From Myxococcales bacterium (GTDB taxonomy: Bacteria; Myxococcota_A; Bradymonadia; Bradymonadales; GCA-2716585): a stretch of DNA of 64,000 bases. Both the position numbers and the translations under genes were made by a program. The notes under the pieces are model-generated. The model searched no databases. It was not told where the DNA came from and worked only from the letters and a program-made list of their open reading frames with translations. The DNA is taken from positions 82,739 to 146,738 of the forward strand of contig PBBL01000085.1 in assembly GCA_002716585.1 (NCBI GenBank), read 5' to 3'. Below, piece after piece: positions 34,324-41,181 of the stretch (its first letter is position 1; each line of letters begins with the position of its first letter).

Positions 34324-35364
34324 ATGGAGCGCCGCTTTCCACCCACAGCGCGGAGGCTCAAGCGGGCGCGCCGCGAGGGCGACGCCCTCAAGAGCGACGC
34401 GTTGGCGGGCGCGCTCACGCTGAGCGCCGTCGGGGTCACGCTGCTCGTCGCGCTCCCGCCCTGGTGGGATCACGTCGTCGCGCTGACGACGGCGTTGTGG
34501 GCGCTCGCGGGCCTGTCACCGCCGCCCGAGGTGGTGGCCGAGGTCGCCCGGGGCGCCCTCATGGAAGCGGCCGCGGCGACCGCCCCGGCGCTGCTCGGGG
34601 TGCTCGCCGCGGCGACGTGCGCGCACCTGCTCCAGGTGCGGCCGCTGTGGACCACGCGCCCGCTCCAGCTGAACCCCGAGCGCCTCTCCCCTTCTCGGTG
34701 GGCGGAGGCGCTCCGATCGGGTGGTCCGGGGCTCAACGCGCTGTCTCAGGGGATCCGGGCCGCCGTGCTGGTGCTGGTGTCGGGGCAGCACGTGGGCACA
34801 CACGTGCCCACCATACTCCGGCTCCCGACGCAGCCGATGGACGTGATCGCCGCTCAGGTCGGCGAGCTGGTGATGGGGCTGACGGTGAAGCTCGGCGCGG
34901 TGGCGCTGCTCCTCGGGGTGCTCGATCTGTGGATGCAGCGCCACCTGCGCCTGGAGCGCCTGGCGATGACCCGCGCGGAGGTGGAGCGCGAGCGCCAGGA
35001 GGACGCGGTGCAGCCGCTCCTCAAGCGCCGCCGCAGGCGTGGGGCGCTCGGCGAGGGTGGGCTGAGCGCGATCCCCTCGGCGAGGCTGGTGGTGTCGGGG
35101 TCGGGCGGCGTCGTGGGGTTGGCGTATGAGGAGGGCGAGGATCGGGCGCCGAGGGTCATCGCCCGTGGTCTGGGGCGACGGGCGAAGGTCATGCTCGCCA
35201 GCGCGCGCCGTGTGGGGACGCCGATCGCGCATGAGCCAGAGCTGGCCGCGGCGCTGTTGGGGCTGGAGCTGGGCGCGACGCTGCCCCGGGCGCTGTTCGA
35301 GCCGACGGCGATCGCGATCCAGCGCCACAGCCCGCGACGCGCCGGGGCGGCTCAGAGCGAGTAG
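34324..35364 (+). CDS. flhB: FlhB/SctU-like export-switch protein lacking the NPTH autocleavage motif
   Basis: ATG 34324 is used (GAGG 5 nt upstream; a GTG at 34318 is possible). The 346 residues start ERRFPPTARRLKRARREGD, equivalent to the FlhB N-terminus (ERTE.PT..RL..AR..G). Four hydrophobic segments follow, then a basic linker (AEVERERQEDAVQPLLKRRRRR) and a cytoplasmic domain with APRVIARGLG and GTPIAHEPELAAALLGLELGATLP, which match FlhB-C (P.V.AKG, P..E...LAR.L). Where FlhB has the self-cleaving NPTH, this protein has GSGG at 259-262 (SARLVVSGSGGVVGLAY). It therefore should not cleave. The gene overlaps the convergent barrel gene by 13 bp. Confidence 0.85.
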   Translation: MERRFPPTARRLKRARREGDALKSDALAGALTLSAVGVTLLVALPPWWDHVVALTTALWALAGLSPPPEVVAEVARGALMEAAAATAPALLGVLAAATCAHLLQVRPLWTTRPLQLNPERLSPSRWAEALRSGGPGLNALSQGIRAAVLVLVSGQHVGTHVPTILRLPTQPMDVIAAQVGELVMGLTVKLGAVALLLGVLDLWMQRHLRLERLAMTRAEVERERQEDAVQPLLKRRRRRGALGEGGLSAIPSARLVVSGSGGVVGLAYEEGEDRAPRVIARGLGRRAKVMLASARRVGTPIAHEPELAAALLGLELGATLPRALFEPTAIAIQRHSPRRAGAAQSE

Positions 35365-36158
35365 AACACGCCGAGCAGGACGAGCACCTCGTAATCAAAC
35401 TCCATCTTGTAGGGCCCCGGGTTCGCCGCGCCGCCGTAATCCTCGTAGCGCTCGATGGTCGACTCGCCGGTCCGCGGGTTGAACGAGCCGTGGACGGTGA
35501 GCGGCAGGACGACCTTGTCGAGGTCGAACTCCACGCCGACCAGACCGCCGAGGTGGAGCGCGGTCACGGAGACCGTCTCCAGGCGCCCGGCCTCATCGGC
35601 GGGGACGTTCTGCTCGCGCACCGTGCTGCTGCTGGTGAGCCCGACCAGCGCGTCCACGCCGAGGCCACCGACGAGGCGCATCGGCCCGTAGTTGCTGGAC
35701 TTGAGCTTGGCCCAGACCGGCAGGCGCAGCGCGGTCACTTCAAGCAGGATCTCGCGCTTGAGCGCGCCGCGCTGCTCAAACCCCGTCGCGGTGCTGCGGG
35801 TGTAGAGCAGCCCCAGCTCCATGCTCACCCAGGGGATCAGCCCGGACACCTCCCAGCTCGGCCCCACGACGAAGCCCGGCCCCGTGAAGGCGCTCCCCGA
35901 GAGCAGCGTCGGCTCCCCGGGGCCGTCCTGGGGGCGGTCGAGGACGCTGTAATTGATCCCGAAGCGCAGCCCGAGGGCGTGCTGCCACGGCTCGCCGCTC
36001 CCGCGCGGGTCCCGAGGCGGCTCGTCCTCGTCGTCGTCCTCCTCTTGAGGCACCTCACCACCGGGGACCAGCGGCGCCAGGTCCGGTTCGGACTGCGCCT
36101 GCGCCACCTGGGCGGAGGCGGCGAGCGCGATCAGCACGAGGGCAACGAGGACAGGCAT
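35352..36158 (-). CDS. Predicted outer-membrane beta-barrel protein
   Basis: The start at ATG 36158 gives a signal peptide (MPVLVALVLIALAASAQVAQA) and a 268-residue precursor. An acidic segment (EEDDDEDEP) follows the cleavage site; then come beta-strand repeats such as HALGLRFGINYSVLD, VSMELGLLYTRSTATGF and MRLVGGLGVDALVGLT. It ends YEVLVLLGVFYSL, resembling small OmpA/Opa-like porin-fold proteins (PF13568-type). No ligand can be inferred. It is convergent with the flhB-like gene with a 13-bp overlap. A dispersed ACTCGTGT element lies just upstream. Confidence 0.65.
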   Translation of the reverse strand: MPVLVALVLIALAASAQVAQAQSEPDLAPLVPGGEVPQEEDDDEDEPPRDPRGSGEPWQHALGLRFGINYSVLDRPQDGPGEPTLLSGSAFTGPGFVVGPSWEVSGLIPWVSMELGLLYTRSTATGFEQRGALKREILLEVTALRLPVWAKLKSSNYGPMRLVGGLGVDALVGLTSSSTVREQNVPADEAGRLETVSVTALHLGGLVGVEFDLDKVVLPLTVHGSFNPRTGESTIERYEDYGGAANPGPYKMEFDYEVLVLLGVFYSL

Positions 36159-36169
36159 GGGCGTCTTCT

Positions 36170-36203
36170 CATAGGAACTCGTGTCGAGAGGTCGTGCGAC
36201 CTC
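36170..36203 (+). repeat. Copy B of dispersed ACTCGTGT intergenic element with hairpin
   Basis: The stretch reads CATAGGAACTCGTGTCGAG and ends in a perfect hairpin, GAGGTCG (36188-36194) with CGACCTC (36197-36203). It lies 12 bp upstream of the barrel gene start on the minus strand. Confidence 0.55.
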
Positions 36204-36219
36204 CCCACGCGGGTTGATG

Positions 36220-37068
36220 TCACAGCGCCCGGGCGGTCTCGGACCCCGGGGTCCACAGCCAGAGGCGCAGCGGGTGCTCCTCGGAGCCCGACTTCCCGAG
36301 CAACAGCAGCGTCGTCCGGGTGTCGGGCGCGAGGACCGCGTTCTGAGCAGCGTAGATCGGCGCCGCGCTGGCGTCGAGCCCTGAGCGAAACTCCAACAGC
36401 TCGGGTCCAGCCGAGACGGGGTGGAAGGCGGACGCCTTGCCAAAGCCCACGTTGACCAGCGCCAACGCGCTGTCGTCCCCCGCGCGGCTGCTGGTGACGT
36501 CCAGCGGCGGCGCGTTGGCCGCGCCGTGCACGACCCGGAGCAGCGTCTTCCCCGACTCGATCTCGGCGGGGCCCTCCTCGGGCACCACAAAGAGGCTCAA
36601 CGGGCGATCCTCCCGAGCGCGCTCACCGTACACCCCCGCGACCAGCACCAGGTAGGAGGCGCCCGCGGTGAGGGTCACGGGCTTCGTCACCAGCGGCGGC
36701 GGCTGGACGGCCGAGGGGCTGTCATCCACGGGCGGCGGCGCGACCGCCAGCAGGAGCGACCCCGCCGGGATCTCCGCGCTGCCGGGCTTGCCGGAGAAGG
36801 GCTTGATCGGCTCGACCTCCTCCAGCGGCTTGCCGTTGACCAGCACCCGCAGCGCGTCGACGCCCACTCCTCCGTGCACCAGCGTGAGGCGCGCGGGGCC
36901 GGTGGGCGCCTCCTCCTCCTCCCCGGCGTCCGCCTCCTGCTCCCCGCTCGTGCTCGGCGCCTCGCCCTCGGCCTTCTCCTTGTCGCAGGCGGTCGCGACG
37001 ACCGCGACCATCAACGCCAGCAGCACCCAGCGCGGCGTAGCCTTCGAGACATGGTATGAGACGTTCAT
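36220..37068 (-). CDS. DUF4397-type lipoprotein
   Basis: ATG 37068 is chosen because GGAGGG precedes it. A signal peptide ends in a lipobox with Cys28 (VVATAC), followed by an acidic linker (KEKAEGEAPSTSGEQEADAGEEEE). The mature part contains two DUF4397-like beta-sandwich repeats: ARLTLVHGGVGVDALRVLVNGKPL and LLRVVHGAANAPPLDVTSS, each followed by GSLLLAVAPP or LLEFRSGLD-type strands. The function of DUF4397 is unknown; such proteins are surface or periplasmic and common in Myxococcota. It is divergent from the IgGFc-binding-type lipoprotein. Confidence 0.78.
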   Translation of the reverse strand: MNVSYHVSKATPRWVLLALMVAVVATACDKEKAEGEAPSTSGEQEADAGEEEEAPTGPARLTLVHGGVGVDALRVLVNGKPLEEVEPIKPFSGKPGSAEIPAGSLLLAVAPPPVDDSPSAVQPPPLVTKPVTLTAGASYLVLVAGVYGERAREDRPLSLFVVPEEGPAEIESGKTLLRVVHGAANAPPLDVTSSRAGDDSALALVNVGFGKASAFHPVSAGPELLEFRSGLDASAAPIYAAQNAVLAPDTRTTLLLLGKSGSEEHPLRLWLWTPGSETARAL

Positions 37069-37084
37069 TCCCCCTCCACCAACA

Positions 37085-37109
37085 TGAGAACTCGCGGTGA
37101 ACACGAGTT
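37085..37109 (-). repeat. Copy E of dispersed ACTCGTGT intergenic element
   Basis: The minus strand reads AACTCGTGTTCACCGCGAGTT, an imperfect palindrome with AACTCG/CGAGTT arms. It sits 17 bp upstream of the DUF4397 start codon. Confidence 0.5.
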
Positions 37110-37307
37110 GTTATCAGTACACCATCCACGGGGCAGAGCCCAATGGATCAGTCGGCTGTCGCAGCCCGGACCCTGAACCGCGCCGCGCTGCCCCCAACGA
37201 GCCCGCGGAGCCTGCGCGCGACGGCGACGCTCGACTTCGCCTCACATTCGCTGGAGCCGTGTGCTAATGTGCCGTTGAGCTGTTGAGACCAGAACCATGG
37301 GGCGCAC

Positions 37308-39605
37308 ATGAGAGACCACATCGACATCGTACGACGCCGTGTTGACGGATCACGAGCGCGGCTCCACGTCCTCTCGGGGGCGCTCCTCGTCGTGGTGCTG
37401 TGGTCCTCGGCCTGCTCCGACGACAACACGGGCAACCCGGGCGAGATCTCCAACCAGACCTCCAACGGCACCAGCGCGACCTCCAACGCGACGAGCGGCA
37501 CGACGGGAGGGACCACGGGCGGCGCGACGGGAGGGACCACCGGCGGCACCACCGGCGCGACCACCGGCCCGGAGTGCGAGGAGGGGGAGCGGCGTTGCGG
37601 CGGTCAGGACCGGGTCGAGATCTGCGAGGAGGGCGCCTGGAGCGAAGCCTTCTGCTCGGACGGGTGGCGCTGCGAGTCCGGCCAGTGCGCGCCGCCGCCC
37701 CAGGTCTGCGACAATGGGGAGGTCCGCTGCCTCAACAGCAACACCGCGGAGCGCTGCGTCGACGGCGGCACCCGCTGGGTGGCCGAGCCATGCGCCCCCG
37801 ATCTGGCGTGCGAGATGGGGCTGTGCGCCCCGGTGGTCGTCTGTGAGGCAAACACGAGCCGGTGCCTTGAGGACGGCCAGGTGGAGCGCTGCTCGGAGGA
37901 CGGGACGGAGCTGCTCACGGCGCCGTGTGACGAAGGAGAGGCGTGTCAGGAGGGGGCCTGCGCCCCGATCCCGATCTGCGAGCCCGGGGCCTCGGTGTGC
38001 ACAGAGGGTGGCCAGTTGGGCGTCTGCTCCGAGGACGGCGCCACGATCGAGCAGCCGATGGACTGCCCGGGGGAGACCGACGTGTGCTCCGCGGGCGAGT
38101 GCCTGACGCTGTGCGAGGCCACGGCGCGGGGGCTCGTGGCGGGCGGGCCGACCCACCTGGGGTGCGAGTTCTGGTCGCCGCTGCTGGAGGGGAGCCCGAT
38201 CCAGGCCCCGGGGTTCGCGCTGACCAACCCGAACCCCTTCGAGGTGCAGTTCACGGTGTACGACTACACCCACGAGCCGGAGGACGCGGTGGCCGAGGCG
38301 GGCGTCGGCGAGGAGCGCGTGCGCTCGGAGGTGCTCGACGCGGAGGGTGAGGTGGTCGAGGCGCTGGACGGGGTGTTGGAGGCGATCGCGCTGCCGCCGG
38401 GCGGCAGGGCGGTGGTGTTGGTGCAGCGCAAGCGGGTGCTGGGCTTCAACAGCGCGCTGCGCATTGGGCGCGTGAACACCTGGCAGATCGTGTCCAGCCA
38501 CCCGATCGGGGCGTCGCAGTTCGGCCCGCTGTGCTGCGCGGGGGTGAACGACAGCGACTCCAGCCTCCTGCTGCCCAAGCAGCGGGACACGCTCCGCCAG
38601 CGGATCGTGGCGCCGAGCAACGGCTACGTCACGATCGTGGCCACCGAGGACAACACCGAGATCCGGGTCGAGCTGCCCACCCGCGAGCTGGCCGACCCCA
38701 CCCCACAGGTCACCCCGGACAACACGGGGGCGATCAACATCGGGCCGGGGACCTTCAACGCCTTCGATCAGCTGCACCTCCAGGTGGACCGCAACAACGA
38801 TCGGGACGCGCTGGACCTCAGCGGCGGGTTGATCATCAGCAACCGCCCGGTGATGGTGTTCGGCGGCCACGTCAGTTCCTACGTCCCCTTCTCGACCATC
38901 ACCAGCGACCACCTCCAGGAGCAGATCCCGCCCATGAACGCCTGGGGGACCCGATCCGTGGTGGGGGTCACCCGGTGGCGCTCGGAGGATCTCACGGCGG
39001 AGGGGGTCGAGGAGCGCAACTACGTCAAGCTGGTGGCGGGGGACGACCCGGTGCGGTTCACCTTCACCCCGCCGCTGAGCGAGGTGGCCGACGCGGGCCC
39101 CTACAGCGACAGCGGCGAGGTCGATTGCCGCGCGCTGGCGGAGGCGGAGGGGGGCGCGACGCTGGACGCGGGCGGCGTCTGCGTCTTCGGCACCCGCGAC
39201 GACCTCGTCATCGACGGGGACGCGCCCTTCCTCGCCGCGCAGCTCATCACCAGCTCGCGGACCACGGACGCGGCGCTCTCGGGGGATCCGACCTTCATGG
39301 TGGTGCCGGCGGTGGAGCACCACGTGACCGAGGCGCGCTTCCACGCCTCCCCGGTGGCGGAGGCGAGCTACGTGACGCTGGTTACGCCGCCGGGGAACAC
39401 CATCCTGCTCGACGGGCAGCCGATCGAGCCGCTGGAGGAGGTCACGGTGACCGACGACTGGAGCCGCGTCACGGTGTCCGTGTCGCCGGGGACGCACCGG
39501 ATCGAGTCGGCGGACGGGGTGGAGTTCGGGGCGATCGTCTACGGGTACGCGGTGGAGGCGTCGTTTGGTCACCCGATCGGCCTCGCGTTGCCGCGCGCTC
39601 GTTGA
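37308..39605 (+). CDS. IgGFc-binding-type cysteine-rich lipoprotein
   Basis: This 765-residue precursor has a long basic N-terminus and lipobox Cys36 (VLWSSAC). A Thr/Gly/Asn linker (TSGTTGGTTGGATGG) follows. Residues about 88-275 hold five cysteine-rich modules of about 40 residues of the type C..G..RC......E.C...G.W....C, seen in many myxobacterial surface proteins. The rest matches the IgGFc-binding N-terminal-like domain (PF17517): GGPTHLGCEFWSP, AIALPPGGRAVVLVQRKR, SSHPIGASQFGP, FGGHVSSYVPF, DHLQEQIPPMNAWG and VYGYAVEASFGHPIG. The likely role is surface adhesion or matrix binding; the ligand is unknown. A consensus promoter for the next gene overlaps its stop codon. Confidence 0.85.
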   Translation: MRDHIDIVRRRVDGSRARLHVLSGALLVVVLWSSACSDDNTGNPGEISNQTSNGTSATSNATSGTTGGTTGGATGGTTGGTTGATTGPECEEGERRCGGQDRVEICEEGAWSEAFCSDGWRCESGQCAPPPQVCDNGEVRCLNSNTAERCVDGGTRWVAEPCAPDLACEMGLCAPVVVCEANTSRCLEDGQVERCSEDGTELLTAPCDEGEACQEGACAPIPICEPGASVCTEGGQLGVCSEDGATIEQPMDCPGETDVCSAGECLTLCEATARGLVAGGPTHLGCEFWSPLLEGSPIQAPGFALTNPNPFEVQFTVYDYTHEPEDAVAEAGVGEERVRSEVLDAEGEVVEALDGVLEAIALPPGGRAVVLVQRKRVLGFNSALRIGRVNTWQIVSSHPIGASQFGPLCCAGVNDSDSSLLLPKQRDTLRQRIVAPSNGYVTIVATEDNTEIRVELPTRELADPTPQVTPDNTGAINIGPGTFNAFDQLHLQVDRNNDRDALDLSGGLIISNRPVMVFGGHVSSYVPFSTITSDHLQEQIPPMNAWGTRSVVGVTRWRSEDLTAEGVEERNYVKLVAGDDPVRFTFTPPLSEVADAGPYSDSGEVDCRALAEAEGGATLDAGGVCVFGTRDDLVIDGDAPFLAAQLITSSRTTDAALSGDPTFMVVPAVEHHVTEARFHASPVAEASYVTLVTPPGNTILLDGQPIEPLEEVTVTDDWSRVTVSVSPGTHRIESADGVEFGAIVYGYAVEASFGHPIGLALPRAR

Positions 39606-39631
39606 CGCGGCGGGGGCGCGTTCTCTATAAC
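39602..39631 (+). promoter_or_regulatory. Sigma-70-type promoter of the FadL-like gene
   Basis: TTGACG (39602-39607), 18-nt spacer, TATAAC (39626-39631). The -35 box overlaps the TGA stop codon of the preceding gene. The leader would be about 55 nt. Confidence 0.6.
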
Positions 39632-39690
39632 GAAGGGACGCACGTCGGTTACGTGCCAGGGGTAGGCAGGACGAAAGGGGGTAATCCACC

Positions 39691-41115
39691 ATGACCAGGG
39701 CAGACTGGTTCGGTGTCGTCGCGTCGTTGACGCTTCTTGTGATGATGGGGTCCGAGGCCCAGGCGGGCGGCTTCATCTTCCCGGAGAACACCACCAAGGG
39801 CGTCGGGCGAGGCGGCGCGTACATGCTCGGCGTCGTCGGGCCGGAGGCGATCTTCCTCAACCCGGCGCTGCTGACGCGCCTGGACGGCTTCCAGACCACG
39901 CTGGACTTCAACATCAGCGACCTGAACCTGACCTTCAAGCGCGCGGGCACCGATCCCAACACCGGGCAGCCCTACCCCGAGATCGAGAACGAGGCGCCGC
40001 CGTTCGTGGCGCCGATGCTGTTCATGTCCCACGACTTCGGGCTGAAGGACTTCGGGTTCGGCCTCGGCATCTACGGCCCCAGCGCCTACGGGACCCGGCG
40101 CTTCCCCACCGGGGGGCCGCAGCGCTACATCCTGGAGAAGGCCGAGCTGTGGGAGATCTACCCGAGCGCGTCGGTCGCCTACCAATACGGGGGGCTGCGC
40201 CTCGGGGCGACGTTCCAGCTGGCGATGCTGTTCGCGGACCTGCAGCTGGTCACCTACGGGGGGATCGGCGATCCGAGCGAGGAGAGCCCGGACGACGACG
40301 CCCGCACCTACCTCAAGAACCTGGAGGACATCAAGCCGACGGGGATCCTGGGCGTGGCCTACGACTTCTCCCCGAGCCTCTCGGTGGGGCTCTCGTACAA
40401 GCTCCCGGTGAAGCTGGAGGGCGAGGGGCAGATCGAGCTGGAGTTCCCGGAGGGGGGCCTGTTCGCGGCCACGACGCCCACGCTGACCGACGACGGGGTG
40501 ACGCTGAAGGTCAACGAGGCCGACGCCCTCCGCCTGTCGTTTCGCTACGCCCACATCGAGGAGGACAAGGAGCTGTTCGACATCGAGGCCCAGATCGTCC
40601 GCGAGGGCTGGGGCACCAGCGACAACCTGCTCATCGAGCCCGCCGGTCAGGTGAGGCTGTCGTTCACGGAGACGTCGTTCACCGAGCAGGATCTGAGCCC
40701 GATCGCGCTGCCGAAGCGTTGGAACGACGTCTACTCGATCCGCCTCGGCTCGGACTGGGCCACCACCGACTGGCTCACGCTGCGCGCGGGCGGCTTCTTC
40801 GAGAACAACACCGGCCCCAACTCGACAACGCACCTCGACTTCGCGGCGTGGCAGCGGATCGGCGGCGGCGCCGGGGCGACGTTGCACGTGAGCGACTTCG
40901 ACATCGACCTCGGATACATGTATATTCATCAACCGGATCGGACCGTCACCGACGGTGAGGTGTACATCCAGGCGCCCCTGGCCAGCGACAACATCCCAGA
41001 CGTGGCCACCAACAACGGGGAGTGGTCCTCCTCGTTTCAGATCTTCAGCCTGGGGCTGACCTACCGATTCGGCGGGGCGCAGACGTCCCACACCCCAGCC
41101 ATCACCGACCTGTAG
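39691..41115 (+). CDS. FadL/OmpP1-family outer-membrane transport protein
   Basis: This 474-residue precursor has a signal peptide ending GSEAQA. The mature N-terminus GGFIFPENTTKGVGRGGAYMLGVVGPEAIFLNPALL matches the FadL hatch region, including the NPA motif. Later strands include GLGIYGPSAYG, the family P.G.G.R-type segment RRFPTGGPQRYIL, SASVAYQYGGLRLGATFQ, FSPSLSVGLSYKLPV and a terminal FSLGLTYRF before a short tail. FadL proteins import hydrophobic compounds such as fatty acids or aromatics; the specific substrate here is unknown. It has its own promoter (39602-39631) and is followed after 66 bp by the O-antigen ligase-like gene. Confidence 0.85.
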   Translation: MTRADWFGVVASLTLLVMMGSEAQAGGFIFPENTTKGVGRGGAYMLGVVGPEAIFLNPALLTRLDGFQTTLDFNISDLNLTFKRAGTDPNTGQPYPEIENEAPPFVAPMLFMSHDFGLKDFGFGLGIYGPSAYGTRRFPTGGPQRYILEKAELWEIYPSASVAYQYGGLRLGATFQLAMLFADLQLVTYGGIGDPSEESPDDDARTYLKNLEDIKPTGILGVAYDFSPSLSVGLSYKLPVKLEGEGQIELEFPEGGLFAATTPTLTDDGVTLKVNEADALRLSFRYAHIEEDKELFDIEAQIVREGWGTSDNLLIEPAGQVRLSFTETSFTEQDLSPIALPKRWNDVYSIRLGSDWATTDWLTLRAGGFFENNTGPNSTTHLDFAAWQRIGGGAGATLHVSDFDIDLGYMYIHQPDRTVTDGEVYIQAPLASDNIPDVATNNGEWSSSFQIFSLGLTYRFGGAQTSHTPAITDL

Positions 41116-41181
41116 CCAGGGAGGCCACCCCGGTCTCCCGCAGCCCGCAACCCACGGGGCCTGACCGAGGAGTTGCACGCC

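Noticed and set aside
37350..39962. Open frame of 870 codons opposite the IgGFc-binding-type gene
   Set aside because: It is Arg/His/Pro/Leu-rich without a recognisable fold, and the plus-strand gene has a signal peptide and domain motifs.
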